A DNA stretch of 64,000 nucleotides from Chelativorans sp. J32 (GTDB lineage: Bacteria; Pseudomonadota; Alphaproteobacteria; Rhizobiales; Rhizobiaceae). The stretch spans positions 310,001 through 374,000 of the forward strand of contig NZ_JAEQ01000001.1 of the NCBI RefSeq assembly GCF_000518985.1, read 5' to 3'. Numbering within the stretch: the stretch's first letter is position 1; the number at the start of each line of letters is the position of its first letter. The translations under genes and the position numbers were made by a program. The notes beneath the pieces were generated by a model. The model saw only the letters and a program-made list of their open reading frames with translations. It was not told the DNA's origin and did no database searches. Positions 36,900-46,581 of the stretch are shown one piece after another.

Positions 36900-38108
36900 C
36901 TAGACGCGCTCGATGATGGTGGCCGTGCCCATGCCGGCGCCGATGCAGAGCGTGACCAATGCGGTGTTCAGGTCCCGCCGCTCCAGCTCGTCTAGCACCG
37001 TGCCGAAGATCATGGCCCCCGTGGCACCCAAGGGATGGCCCATGGCGATCGCGCCGCCATTCACATTGATCTTCTCGCGGTCGATGTCGAAGGCCTGGAT
37101 GTAACGAAGCACGACCGAGGCGAAGGCCTCGTTGAGTTCGAAAAGGTCGATGTCGGAGAGCTTCATCTTGGCCTTCTTCAAAAGCTTCTCCGTCACATCC
37201 ACCGGACCCGTGAGCATGAGGGCAGGTTCGGAGCCGATATTGGTGAAGGCGCGAATCTTCGCCCGGGGCTTCAAGCCCATTGATTTGCCGGCACTTTTGG
37301 AGCCGAGCAACACCGCCGCTGCACCATCCACGATCCCCGAGGAGTTGCCGGCATGATGAACGTGGTTGACGCTCTCAAGCTCGGGATGGCGCTGCACGGC
37401 CACCGCATCGAAACCGCCCATCTCGCCCGGCATGACGAAGGAGGGATTGAGGGAAGCCAGAGCCTGCATGTTCGTTTCCGGGCGCATATGCTCGTCGTGG
37501 TCGAGGATCGTGAGGCCGTTCTGGTCCTTGACCGGGATGACCGAGTTCTTGAAATAACCCTTGTCCCAGGCCTTCTTCGCCCGCTTCTGGCTCTCGACCG
37601 CATAGGCATCCACGTCATCGCGCGAAAAGCCGTATTTGGTGGCGATGAGATCGGCGGAAACGCCCTGCGGCATGAAATAGGCGGGCAGGCCGACGGACGG
37701 GTCCATGAACCAGGCGCCGCCCGACATGCCCATCCCGACCCGCGACATGGACTCCACACCGCCCGCGATCACGATCTCGTCGGAGCCGGCGGCGATTTTG
37801 GCGGCACCGAGATTTATGGCGTCAAGGCCGGAGGCGCAGAAGCGCGAGATCTGCATGCCCGGCGCCTTGTTGTCGTAGCCGGCTTCGAAGGCGGCCGAGC
37901 GCGGGATCACCGAGCCCGCTTCGCCAACCGGATCGACACATCCGAAGATGATGTCGTCGACAAGCCTCGTGTCGAGCGCGTTGCGATCGCGGACGGCTTC
38001 CAGCGTCTTTGCGGCTAGCCGGACCGCCGGCACCTCGTGCAGTGAACCGTCCTTCTTGCCGCGGCCGCGCGGCGTGCGCACGGCATCATAGACATATGCC
38101 TGAGCCAT
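36900..38108 (-). CDS. fadA: Acetyl-CoA C-acyltransferase (3-ketoacyl-CoA thiolase)
   Basis: 402-residue thiolase. The nucleophilic cysteine is Cys91 in [10 protein letters not shown], the catalytic histidine is His358 in [10 protein letters not shown] and the second cysteine is Cys388 in TLCIGAGMG. It cleaves 3-ketoacyl-CoA to acetyl-CoA and a shortened acyl-CoA. It sits between fadE (37 bases upstream) and fadB (19 bases downstream) in one minus-strand operon, which supports a degradative rather than biosynthetic (PhaA-like) role. Confidence 0.95.
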   Translation of the reverse strand: MAQAYVYDAVRTPRGRGKKDGSLHEVPAVRLAAKTLEAVRDRNALDTRLVDDIIFGCVDPVGEAGSVIPRSAAFEAGYDNKAPGMQISRFCASGLDAINLGAAKIAAGSDEIVIAGGVESMSRVGMGMSGGAWFMDPSVGLPAYFMPQGVSADLIATKYGFSRDDVDAYAVESQKRAKKAWDKGYFKNSVIPVKDQNGLTILDHDEHMRPETNMQALASLNPSFVMPGEMGGFDAVAVQRHPELESVNHVHHAGNSSGIVDGAAAVLLGSKSAGKSMGLKPRAKIRAFTNIGSEPALMLTGPVDVTEKLLKKAKMKLSDIDLFELNEAFASVVLRYIQAFDIDREKINVNGGAIAMGHPLGATGAMIFGTVLDELERRDLNTALVTLCIGAGMGTATIIERV

Positions 38109-38145
38109 TTCCCGTCTCCCTTATCCTCGCCTGCTCGGGGCTACC

Positions 38146-39942
38146 CTAAAATGCCTCTGCCGGAATAGCCATCATCGTATCGGCGCCGGAACATATCCGT
38201 GCAAGATGTGCGGAGGTCTCGGGCATCGCTCGCTCCATGAAGAAGCGGCCGAGAAGCAGCTTCTGCTCAAGGAAACTTGCATCGCCGTCGGCGCCCGCCG
38301 CCAACTGGTCCCGCGCTGTCTTGACCATGCGGCCCCACATGAAGCCCAGCGCCACGAGACCGAAAAGGTGCATGTAGTCGTAGGAGGCGGCGCCGGCATT
38401 GTCCGGTTTCTGCACCGCGTTCTGCATGAGCCAGAGCGTGGCCGCCTGCAGGTCGTTCAGCCCCTTTTTGAGCGCCTTGGTATCGGGCGCCATCCTCTCG
38501 TCCGAACGGTGCTCCTCGCAGAAGTCGCCGACCGTCTTGAAGAAGGTCTGCACCGCACGCCCCCCGTCCTGGGCGAGCTTGCGGCCTACAAGATCGAGTG
38601 CCTGGATGCCGTTGGCGCCTTCATAAATCATGGCGATGCGGGCATCGCGCACGAACTGGCTCATACCGTTTTCTTCGATATAGCCGTGCCCGCCGAAGAC
38701 CTGTTGCGCCATCACCGCATGCTCGAAACCCTTGTCGGTAAGGACGCCCTTCAGCACGGGCGTCATGAGGGCAAGGTGGTCTTCGGCCATCTGCCGCGCC
38801 TTTTCGTCCTCGCTGCGGTGCGCGATATCCGATTGCAGCGCGGTCCAGAGAAGGAGCGCTCGGCCGGCTTCGTTGAAGGCTCGGATCGTGGCCAGGTTGC
38901 GGCGGATATCCGGGTGCACGATGATTGGGTCAGCTTGCCTGTCCGGTACCTTGGCGCCGGAAAGCGAGCGTCCCTGCAGGCGGTCGCGAGCATAATCGGC
39001 AGCATTCTGGTAGGCCGCTTCGGCCACGGCGAGGCCTTGAAGAGCAACACCAAGGCGCGCCTCGTTCATCATCGTGAACATCGCCTTCAGCCCGCCATTC
39101 TCCGCGCCAAGCAGGTAGCCTTGCGCCTCGTCATAGTTCATGACGCAGGTGGCGTTGCCGTGAATGCCCATCTTTTCTTCGATCGAGCCGCAGGAGACGC
39201 CGTTGGGACCGGCAGGATTGCCGGTCTGATCGAGCTGCAGCTTCGGCACGATGAAGAGCGAGATGCCTTTCGTCCCCTCAGGCGCCCCTTCGATGCGGGC
39301 CAGCACGAGGTGGACGATATTCTCCGCCATGTCGTGCTCGCCCGCGGAGATGAAAATCTTCTGGCCGGAGATTTTATAGCTGCCGTCGCCGTTCGGCACG
39401 GCCTTGGTGCGCAGAAGACCCAGATCCGTGCCGCAATGGGGCTCGGTCAGGTTCATGGTGCCGGTCCAGGTTCCTTCCACCAGCTTCGGCAGATAGGTCT
39501 GCTTCTGCTCGTCGGAGCCGTGGGCAAGGATTGCCGCGATCGCGCCTTGCGTAAGGCCCGGATACATCATCAGCGCCATATTGGCAGAGGAGAGATATTC
39601 GCCGACAGCGGTGTGAACCAGATAGGGCAGGCCCTGGCCGCCATATTCGGCGGGCGCGGAGAGACCCATCCAGCCGCCCTGGCAATATTGGCGGTATCCG
39701 TCCTTGAAACCCTTTGGCGTTGAGACAGTGCCATCCTCATGCCGCGTGCAGCCTTCCATGTCGCCCGTACGGTTCAGGGGCTGCATGATATTCTCGGCCA
39801 GTCTGGCACCTTCCTCCAGGATCGCGTCGAGCACGTCGGGCGAGAGCTCGCCGTAACCGGCGATATTGCCGAAGCGCTGATAGTTCAGCACATCGCGAAT
39901 GATGAACGCGGTCTCCCGTACTGGCGCCCGGTAAGTGCTCAT
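38146..39942 (-). CDS. fadE: Acyl-CoA dehydrogenase (long, FadE-type)
   Basis: 598-residue flavoprotein for the first beta-oxidation step, longer than the usual 380-residue acyl-CoA dehydrogenase because of an extra C-terminal region. The FAD/substrate regions [19 protein letters not shown] and [14 protein letters not shown] are visible, and the catalytic glutamate is Glu441 in [12 protein letters not shown]. The start at ATG 39942 has AGGGAG six bases upstream; the frame continues to 40224, but that part overlaps the operator and is not protein-like. First gene of the fad operon and probable target of the MerR-type regulator encoded upstream. Confidence 0.95.
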   Translation of the reverse strand: MSTYRAPVRETAFIIRDVLNYQRFGNIAGYGELSPDVLDAILEEGARLAENIMQPLNRTGDMEGCTRHEDGTVSTPKGFKDGYRQYCQGGWMGLSAPAEYGGQGLPYLVHTAVGEYLSSANMALMMYPGLTQGAIAAILAHGSDEQKQTYLPKLVEGTWTGTMNLTEPHCGTDLGLLRTKAVPNGDGSYKISGQKIFISAGEHDMAENIVHLVLARIEGAPEGTKGISLFIVPKLQLDQTGNPAGPNGVSCGSIEEKMGIHGNATCVMNYDEAQGYLLGAENGGLKAMFTMMNEARLGVALQGLAVAEAAYQNAADYARDRLQGRSLSGAKVPDRQADPIIVHPDIRRNLATIRAFNEAGRALLLWTALQSDIAHRSEDEKARQMAEDHLALMTPVLKGVLTDKGFEHAVMAQQVFGGHGYIEENGMSQFVRDARIAMIYEGANGIQALDLVGRKLAQDGGRAVQTFFKTVGDFCEEHRSDERMAPDTKALKKGLNDLQAATLWLMQNAVQKPDNAGAASYDYMHLFGLVALGFMWGRMVKTARDQLAAGADGDASFLEQKLLLGRFFMERAMPETSAHLARICSGADTMMAIPAEAF

Positions 39943-39992
39943 GAAGTGCTCCCTGGATCTCGCACGACGAACGGCATGATAGGTAGCAATTA

Positions 39993-40014
39993 TTGACGTT
40001 TGCGTAAACGTCAA
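39993..40014. promoter_or_regulatory. Inverted-repeat operator in the fadE promoter region
   Basis: Perfect inverted repeat TTGACGTTT-GCGT-AAACGTCAA, 51 bases before the fadE start. On the minus strand it contains a TTGACG that could serve as the -35 element, so a bound regulator would control fadE. The ACGT-rich palindrome resembles the LiuR-type operators of MerR-family acyl-CoA metabolism regulators, as remembered. The nearest candidate regulator is the MerR gene ending 114 bases away. Confidence 0.75.
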
Positions 40015-40127
40015 GGTCACGTGCGAAGATTGGTCAAGGGGCGGCTGAGCAGTGCGGGGCTGCGGGGATTGCGAGGGTTTGCCTCGCAATCCTATGTTGT
40101 CATTTCGGGAGTCGGACCGCGTCGATT

Positions 40128-40565
40128 TTAGGCCGCACGGGAGATCCGGTCGCGGACGTCGCGGATCATCGCCGAGAGTTCGCGCGCGGCTTCTTCGGTT
40201 TCGCGATGCCGCTGCTCCAGCCATTCCATTTGCTTTCTCGCTACGTCCAGGAACACCCGCAGCTGCTGCGCGGTGGCCCGCTCGGAGCCGTAGACGTCCA
40301 GGATCTGTTTCATGTCGCGCAAGGTGAAGCCGATCTTCCTTCCGCGCAGGATAAGCTTGAGCCTTTCCCGGTCACGGTCGCTATAGAGTCGCGTCAGGCC
40401 TTTTCTCTTAGGATGCAAAAGCCCTTTGTCCTCGTAGAACCGAAGCGCGCGGAGCGTCACGTCGAATTCTCGCGCCAGTTCGCCGATGCGGATATGGGGA
40501 GCCTGCTTCTGGGCAGGTTTGTGTACGGGTGCGCTATTGGCTCGTCCTGCAATATCTGGTTCCAT
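40128..40565 (-). CDS. MerR-family transcriptional regulator of the fad operon (LiuR-like)
   Basis: 145-residue regulator. The winged helix-turn-helix is clear in [21 protein letters not shown] and [16 protein letters not shown] (about 25-75), followed by [11 protein letters not shown] and a long dimerisation helix (about 100-140). There are no cysteines suited for metal sensing, which fits the metabolite-sensing branch of MerR proteins that control branched-chain amino-acid or fatty-acid catabolism. It lies directly upstream of fadE on the same strand, with a palindromic operator between them. The start at ATG 40565 leaves a 20-residue flexible N terminus; a later start is possible. Confidence 0.88.
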   Translation of the reverse strand: MEPDIAGRANSAPVHKPAQKQAPHIRIGELAREFDVTLRALRFYEDKGLLHPKRKGLTRLYSDRDRERLKLILRGRKIGFTLRDMKQILDVYGSERATAQQLRVFLDVARKQMEWLEQRHRETEEAARELSAMIRDVRDRISRAA

Positions 40566-40937
40566 GACTTGTTCCCTTTCGGGTTAATGGCCTTGTGCCG
40601 CGATTCGCGGTGGGGATAATTCCCGGGCCGACGCTAAAAATACGGGCGACGAAACTGCCCATAGGGACAGTCTTCATTTATCGCCGCATTAATTCAAGGC
40701 TTTAGACAGGCCCCCATCGCTCACATTCCGGTGTATGGGAGCAAAAATTAACTTCTTGTTTACCATGATTGGTGAAAGTCTGCGCATCGGACTGCCAGTG
40801 TGCTTCGCGTCGATTCACGGTGTTCCGATCGCGGGGGAATTGTCTCCAGGATGTCTGCCCGCTCGCGGTGCAGTCCAAGTACCCTGCGTGGCGTTCCAAC
40901 TGCGGCGACCGTCAGCCGCGCAAAAGCGGACAACTCG
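40566..40937. promoter_or_regulatory. Region between the MerR and PodJ-like genes
   Basis: 372 bases with divergent genes on either side. At 40747-40763 the sequence TTAACTTCTTGTTTACC resembles a CtrA box (TTAA-N7-TTAAC) with the second half degenerate. One GANTC site (GATTC) is at 40812-40816. No gene is supported: the open frame from 40800 has no PodJ-like residues before 40938. Confidence 0.4.
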
Positions 40938-43900
40938 ATGAAAACGAAGCGGTCGTACCTGGAGAATGTCAATGCCGGGCGGCAGCGCCGGCCCGGGCCC
41001 GTGCCCCAAAGTGCCAGCCAGAATATCAGCAGAACCCTGAGCCAGCTGGAAGGCAGGCTGGGGCGTGCGCTGGATGGGGGCACGCGTGACGGCTACACCG
41101 AAAGCGATATTGCCCAACGGTTGGAGCGGCTCTCCGACCGTTTCGGCATGCTCCGCCGAGCTGACGAGCAACAACCATCCGGCCACACCGATTCGCCACG
41201 CGCCAATTTGGAGCGCATCGCCCGGGAGATCGAAAAGACCCGCCGGCAGGAAGATGAACTCGCCTCGATCGGCGGCATTGCCACGGAATTGAAGGCGCTT
41301 AGAGAGGAAATGCACGGTACCTTGAATTCAGATCTGCGTCGCGAATTGAGCGCATTGCGGCAAGAGATGGAACGGGTTGCCGCCGTTGCACCGCGTTCTT
41401 CACTGCCGCGCGAGCTGAGCGGGGAACTCGAGCGCCTGTCGAGCGCAATGGAGCGGGTGGCGGAGCGGAGCGACGATAAGGGCGCGAAGCTCATGCGTCT
41501 CGAACTCGAGCAGGTGAGATCGGCTCTTTCCAATGTGGCACGCGAGGACACTGTCCGCTCGCTCGAGGGCCGCATGCACGGAGCAGATCCCGTGCTAGAC
41601 AGGCTTGGTGCCCGCCTAGAGGAAATCAGCGCCGCAATCAATTCCCTCCCGGACTCACTCTCGCTTCGCTCACTGGAGCAGGGTGTCCATATGCTGGCCA
41701 TCGCCCTCGACAGGTTCATAGAGCAGTCCGACAAGAACGGCCCCGATCTCTATGCGCTGATAGAAGAGCGGTTGGACGAGATTTCGCGCGCGATCACCGC
41801 GTCGGCCGCAATCGCCCATTCACCGACTTTCGACGCTGGCCAGTTGCAGCGTATCGAGGCGCGCATCTCCGCTTTGGCGTCACAATTGGAGGAACTCGTG
41901 CAGAACCGCTCTGAAGGCGTCATCGCCGAGCGGCTCGGCGCGCTTTCAGAGCGAGTGGACGAGATTGCTCGCCGGATCAATGTGCCCGAGCAGGCAATGG
42001 ATCGCGTGACCGGGCTGATGGCCCAAATCAGCGAGAAGCTCGATGCTACCCCGCCACAGCGTCAGGCGGACCGGCTCTTTCGCGGCCTGGAAGATCGTTT
42101 CTCGCACCTTTCCGAATTGATCGCCCGCCGGGCGCATGAGGCCATTCAGCAGGGCCATGTGCTTTTTCAGGATCTGGAGCGACGTCTCGAGGAGATGGCC
42201 GATCGCCTCGAGCAGGGCGCCAGCACCATCGACACGGAAAACGGACTGATCGCAGCCCTTGATGATCGTTTCGCAGAGCTTGCGGCTCATTTGGACAATT
42301 CGCGCCACAATGCATCGGGAGACAACAAGCTGCATTCTTTGGAGGCTCGCCTCGACGATATTTCCGGGCGTCTTCAGAACTCGGCCGCCGGAGGTTCGGT
42401 TGATCCCGAGGTGATCAGGAACCTGGAAAAACAGGTTGCCAGCCTCGCGGCGCATCTCAACCAGCCCGGCCGTGACCTGCCAGTGCTCAAGGATCTGCGC
42501 CCGCGCCTGGACAAGATCGAACGGTCGATTGAGGAAAACCGTGCTGCCGTGATGGAAGCAGCGCGCCTTGCCGCCGAGGAGGTTGCGCAGCGTCTGACGG
42601 TTGCACGGTCGCAAGACGATAGGCTCGAGGCGGAGCTCGAGAAGCTGCAAACGCTCACCAAGAAGTCGGATGAGCGCAACACGAAAACGTTCGAGGCCAT
42701 ACACGACACGCTTCTCAAGATCGTCAATCGCCTAAGCTCGCTGGAGGCCGGGACCGAGAAAACCGATGCCGAGGGCCTGCCTCCGCTCGATTCCGCGATA
42801 CGCCTGCTCAATGAGCGGGTCCCGCCACCACAAGCGGCGCCTGCATCCAAGCGTGCAGCCGTGGAAGCCGCTTCGGCTGCCGCGGCGGCGCTTGAGAATG
42901 GTGAGATGTCGGATGACGATGGTCAGGAGCCCCGCAAGCTGCTCGCCGGTCTTACCCGCGCATTCTCGGCAAGGCGTGAGGAGAACGAAGCTCACCGCGA
43001 GGAGCCCGTCCTTACCGATGAAGCGCTCGAGCTCGACCTGGAACAGCTGGACGAGCCGCTCGAGCCAGGTTCCGGGAAGCCCGACATCAATGCAATCATG
43101 CGCCGGGTGCGCGAGCAATACGAAGCGCGCGAGCGGCCCGCTGAAGAGGTCACGAAGGCAGACTTCATCGCCGCGGCGCGAAGGGCTGCGCAAGCCGCCG
43201 CCGCCGAGGCTGAGGCCACCGGTAAGGGAAGGAAAAACCCGCGCAAAGAGGGCCGCAAAAGCAGCGCCACCAAGGTGCTTAGCCGGCACAAGAAGGAACT
43301 TCTGCTGACGATGGGAGCCGCAGTTCTCATCGCCGGTGGCCTTTATTTCGGCGGAACGGTCATCCACACGGATGTGGCGAGCGTACCGACAAAGCAGAGC
43401 ACGCCGTCGCAGACCGAGCCGGAGACCCAATCGGCCGCGCTCGACATCGACCCGATGAAGGTTCAGACCACCCCACCGGCCACCAAACCGGAGGCTCCTC
43501 AAGCGGCAAACCTGGCACCGGAAAGCCCGGCCGCGCAACCCGCCGGGTCATCGGTTGCGGAAACGGACGCCGTCCAGACCGAGGAACCCGCACCTGCGCC
43601 GCAGGCGGCCATGGAGCACCAGCACGAGATTGCTCAACCGAGCTCCGAACCGAACCCGCATGAAGCGGATGGTGTTGCCAGACTGATCTCCGAGCAACCG
43701 GTATTGCCGCAAGAGCAGATGCTTCCTTTCGCCTCTTCGCAGCGTCTGCAAGACTCCACGCCGACGACGGTTTCCGAGCCGATCGTATCGCCCCAAGCCC
43801 GGAACCTGGATATTCCGGCAGAAATTCAGCCGGCTGCACTGCGCGATGCGGCGGCGAGCGGCAAGCCCGAAGCATTCTATGAGATCGCCAGCCGCTATGC

Positions 43901-44669
43901 CGAAGGGCGTGGCGTGCCCGTCAATATGGGCGAGGCCGCAAAGTGGTACGAATACGCTGCGGAAATGGGATTGGCGCCGGCACAGTATCGCATCGGAAAC
44001 CTCTATGAGAAGGGCATGGGGGTGGAACGCGATCTCACCAAAGCGAAGACGTGGTATCAGCTCGCTGCGGACCAGGGAAACGCGAACGCCATGCATAATC
44101 TGGGCGTGCTCTTTGCCATGGGCGTGGATGGAACGGCCGACAATGCGTCCGCGGCCCGCTGGTTCCAGGAAGCGGCCGACCTGGGTGTCACCGACAGCCA
44201 GTTCAACCTTGGCATCCTTGCCGCGAAGGGCGTAGGCATCCCCTTGGACCTGGTCGAGGCTTACAAGTGGTTCGACATCGTTGCCCGCACGGGTGACTCG
44301 GATGCGGCTGCCAAGCGCGACGAGATTGCCAAGACCATGTCGGACGCGGACCTGTCGCAGGCACAGGGCAAGGCGAAGCTCTGGACAAGTCGGGAAGGAA
44401 ATCCCATGGCCAATGTGGTCTCCATTCCCTCGGAGTGGACACCGGCTCAGGAGATCACCGCGACTGTCGACATGAAGAAGGCGATCTCGAATGTCCAACT
44501 CATCCTCACCAAGATCGGTTTCGATCCCGGTCCTGCCGATGGCATGATGGGAGAAAAGACACGCACGGCCATTCGCGCCTTCCAGCGGCAGAACGGTCTG
44601 GCTGAAACGGGCGAGATAGATGAGCCTTTGGTGAGGGCCCTGCTGGACCAGAACAATTCGGGAGCCTGA
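40938..44669 (+). CDS. podJ: PodJ-like polar organiser: coiled coil, one membrane helix, Sel1 repeats, peptidoglycan-binding domain
   Basis: 1243 residues from ATG 40938 (MKTKRSYLENVNAGRQRR). The cytoplasmic part (to about 780) is mostly predicted coiled coil, with repeating SLE..LDDIS-type heptads. A lysine/arginine-rich stretch precedes a single membrane helix (about 788-810). A proline/glutamine-rich periplasmic linker follows, then about four Sel1-type repeats (about 963-1110; examples YEIASRYAEGRGVPVN and YRIGNLYEKGMGVER), and a PG_binding_1 domain (about 1177-1240). This order matches Caulobacter PodJ, a scaffold that marks one cell pole and recruits signalling proteins. The start has no strong ribosome site, so the exact N terminus is less sure. 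Confidence 0.85.
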   Translation: MKTKRSYLENVNAGRQRRPGPVPQSASQNISRTLSQLEGRLGRALDGGTRDGYTESDIAQRLERLSDRFGMLRRADEQQPSGHTDSPRANLERIAREIEKTRRQEDELASIGGIATELKALREEMHGTLNSDLRRELSALRQEMERVAAVAPRSSLPRELSGELERLSSAMERVAERSDDKGAKLMRLELEQVRSALSNVAREDTVRSLEGRMHGADPVLDRLGARLEEISAAINSLPDSLSLRSLEQGVHMLAIALDRFIEQSDKNGPDLYALIEERLDEISRAITASAAIAHSPTFDAGQLQRIEARISALASQLEELVQNRSEGVIAERLGALSERVDEIARRINVPEQAMDRVTGLMAQISEKLDATPPQRQADRLFRGLEDRFSHLSELIARRAHEAIQQGHVLFQDLERRLEEMADRLEQGASTIDTENGLIAALDDRFAELAAHLDNSRHNASGDNKLHSLEARLDDISGRLQNSAAGGSVDPEVIRNLEKQVASLAAHLNQPGRDLPVLKDLRPRLDKIERSIEENRAAVMEAARLAAEEVAQRLTVARSQDDRLEAELEKLQTLTKKSDERNTKTFEAIHDTLLKIVNRLSSLEAGTEKTDAEGLPPLDSAIRLLNERVPPPQAAPASKRAAVEAASAAAAALENGEMSDDDGQEPRKLLAGLTRAFSARREENEAHREEPVLTDEALELDLEQLDEPLEPGSGKPDINAIMRRVREQYEARERPAEEVTKADFIAAARRAAQAAAAEAEATGKGRKNPRKEGRKSSATKVLSRHKKELLLTMGAAVLIAGGLYFGGTVIHTDVASVPTKQSTPSQTEPETQSAALDIDPMKVQTTPPATKPEAPQAANLAPESPAAQPAGSSVAETDAVQTEEPAPAPQAAMEHQHEIAQPSSEPNPHEADGVARLISEQPVLPQEQMLPFASSQRLQDSTPTTVSEPIVSPQARNLDIPAEIQPAALRDAAASGKPEAFYEIASRYAEGRGVPVNMGEAAKWYEYAAEMGLAPAQYRIGNLYEKGMGVERDLTKAKTWYQLAADQGNANAMHNLGVLFAMGVDGTADNASAARWFQEAADLGVTDSQFNLGILAAKGVGIPLDLVEAYKWFDIVARTGDSDAAAKRDEIAKTMSDADLSQAQGKAKLWTSREGNPMANVVSIPSEWTPAQEITATVDMKKAISNVQLILTKIGFDPGPADGMMGEKTRTAIRAFQRQNGLAETGEIDEPLVRALLDQNNSGA

Positions 44670-44703
44670 ACCAGGGGTCGCTGAGGTCAATCTCATGGTA
44701 ACC

Positions 44704-44750
44704 ATCCGGCGGCTTTGTCTCGTATGTCCGCCGGATTCCCGCGACTTTTC
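44704..44750 (+). terminator. Terminator-like hairpin after podJ
   Basis: Nine-base perfect stem ATCCGGCGG/CCGCCGGAT with a 15-base loop (44704-44736), followed at a short distance by CTTTTC. It lies 34 bases after the podJ stop. Confidence 0.5.
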
Positions 44751-44871
44751 AAGGTTTTCTGATCTGCGTGTTTGACTTCGCCCTATTGTCGGCGCAAGAA
44801 CGAAATAGTCGATTGGTCAAAGCGCGGCGGTCCTGCTGCGTGCTGTTTATTTAGCTCTATTGGTGTCGCGG

Positions 44872-45786
44872 GTGGGCATCTATCTCCCGATCGCGGAAAT
44901 GTCGGTCAATATGGTGGTGCTCCTCGCCATGGGCGCCGCCGTGGGATTCCTCTCCGGCATGTTCGGCGTCGGTGGAGGCTTCCTCATCACGCCGCTGCTG
45001 ATCTTTTACAATGTGCCCCCGGCAATCGCCGTTGCCACCGGCGCCAATCAGGTGATCGCCTCTTCCTTTTCCGGTGCGCTTGCGCATTTCAAGCGCGGAA
45101 CCCTGGATGTGAAGCTGGGCCTCGTTCTCCTGGCGGGAGGCCTCGTCGGATCCAGTATCGGCATCTATGTCTTTGCCTATCTGCGCAGCCTCGGCCAACT
45201 CGATCTCATGGTCTCGCTGCTCTATGTGGTCCTGCTTGGCTCGATTGGCGGTCTGATGCTGGTGGAAAGCGTTCGCGCCATCCAGCGGTCGCGGGGAGGG
45301 CAAGCACCGCTTCGCCGTTCAGGGCAGCACAACTGGATTCACAAACTGCCGCTCAAGGTGCGCTTTCGTGCTTCGAAGCTCTTTGTGAGCATCATCCCCG
45401 TGCTGGGCATCGGCGCCGCCATCGGGTTTCTCGCCTCGGTCATGGGTGTGGGCGGCGGCTTCATCATGGTGCCGGCGCTGATTTATCTCCTGAAGGTGCC
45501 CACGAATGTCGTGGTCGGCACTTCATTGTTCCAGATCATCTTCGTCGCCGCATACACGACCATCGTGCACTCCACCGCCAATCAGACGGTGGATGTCGTT
45601 CTTGCATTCCTGCTCATGGTCGGCGGGGTCGCCGGAGCGCAATATGGAACCCGTGTCGGGCAGAAGCTCCGCGGCGAGCAGCTTCGCGCGCTGCTCGCCC
45701 TGCTGGTGCTCGCCGTGGCGCTCAGGCTTGCGTTCGATCTTTTCGTGCGGCCGGCCAGCCTCTATTCCCTGGCCGGAGGAGTCTGA
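44872..45786 (+). CDS. TauE/SafE-family membrane exporter
   Basis: About 304 residues from GTG 44872 (IYLPIAEMSVNMVVLL); TTG 44860 and GTG 44863 are alternatives. It is polytopic with about eight or nine helices in two homologous halves. Each half opens with the family motif GFLSGMFGVGGGFLITPLL (first) and GFLASVMGVGGGFIMVPAL (second). Members export sulfite or other organosulfonate-derived anions. The stop codon overlaps the ATG of the next gene (TGATG), which encodes its usual TIGR02186 partner, so both act together at the inner membrane. Confidence 0.88.
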   Translation: MGIYLPIAEMSVNMVVLLAMGAAVGFLSGMFGVGGGFLITPLLIFYNVPPAIAVATGANQVIASSFSGALAHFKRGTLDVKLGLVLLAGGLVGSSIGIYVFAYLRSLGQLDLMVSLLYVVLLGSIGGLMLVESVRAIQRSRGGQAPLRRSGQHNWIHKLPLKVRFRASKLFVSIIPVLGIGAAIGFLASVMGVGGGFIMVPALIYLLKVPTNVVVGTSLFQIIFVAAYTTIVHSTANQTVDVVLAFLLMVGGVAGAQYGTRVGQKLRGEQLRALLALLVLAVALRLAFDLFVRPASLYSLAGGV

Positions 45787-46574
45787 TGCTTGCTCCGCGC
45801 CTCGTCGTCCTGATGCTCGGTTTTCTGCTGGCCGGCCACGCTGCCGCCCAGCAGGAGGAGGCGCCGCCTGAGGGCATCCAGATCGGGCTCTCCACCGACA
45901 GCGTTGCGATCACGTCGGACTTCACCGGTACCAATCTCACGATCTTCGGTGCGCTCGACAACGCGGATCCCATGGTGAGCAGACAGGGGCGCTACGACGT
46001 GATCGTGGTTCTGGAGGGTCCGCCCCGCACGACGGTGGTTCGTAAGAAGACGCGCGTGCTCGGCATGTGGATCAACACCGAATCGGTGGAATTCAAGGAT
46101 GTGCCTGCCTCCTATTCCGTCGCTCTGACGCGCCCGCCCCAGGACATCACCGACCCCGCCAGCTATAGCCGCTTGGCGCTCGGCGTCGACAATATCCATC
46201 TGCGGCCACTCGATTCCGGTGATGCTCCGATGACGGTCGAGGAATTTACGGCCGCGCTGCGCGAGCAAAAGGAAGCGGCAGGTCTTTATGCCGAGAATGT
46301 GGGCGGCGTGCAGTTCCTCTCGCGCACACTTTTCCGCGCCACGCTTTACCTGGCGCCGCATGTGCCGGTGGGCACCCACAAGGCCCGCGCCTTTCTCTTC
46401 CGGAATGGCGTGTTCCTTCGGGAAACATCCGCGCCGCTCACGATCCGCAAGGCCGGCGTCGAGCAGCGGATCTTTGAATTCGCGCAGCAGGAAAGCTTCC
46501 TTTACGGCGTCTTCGCCGTACTGCTCGCCATCCTGACCGGCTGGATCGGCAGGCTGGTCTTCAGGCGCGATTGA
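45786..46574 (+). CDS. TIGR02186-family membrane-anchored protein, TauE partner
   Basis: 262-residue protein with a signal peptide (LVVLMLGFLLAGHAAAQ), a periplasmic beta-rich domain (GIQIGLSTDSVAITSDFTG, YDVIVVLEGP, VGTHKARAFLFRNGVF) and a C-terminal membrane helix (FLYGVFAVLLAILTGWIGRL) followed by a short basic tail. The family is found next to TauE-type exporters in alphaproteobacteria, and its biochemical role is not established. Translation is coupled to the exporter by a one-base overlap. It converges with pdeM seven bases downstream. Confidence 0.83.
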   Translation: MLAPRLVVLMLGFLLAGHAAAQQEEAPPEGIQIGLSTDSVAITSDFTGTNLTIFGALDNADPMVSRQGRYDVIVVLEGPPRTTVVRKKTRVLGMWINTESVEFKDVPASYSVALTRPPQDITDPASYSRLALGVDNIHLRPLDSGDAPMTVEEFTAALREQKEAAGLYAENVGGVQFLSRTLFRATLYLAPHVPVGTHKARAFLFRNGVFLRETSAPLTIRKAGVEQRIFEFAQQESFLYGVFAVLLAILTGWIGRLVFRRD

Positions 46575-46581
46575 GAGGTAA

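Noticed and set aside
38206-39723. 505-residue open frame on the plus strand
   Set aside because: Exact antisense shadow of fadE, which has all catalytic residues.
44772-45785. Long upstream extension of the TIGR02186 frame
   Set aside because: It overlaps the TauE exporter in another frame. The true start at 45786 begins a signal peptide and overlaps the exporter stop by one base.
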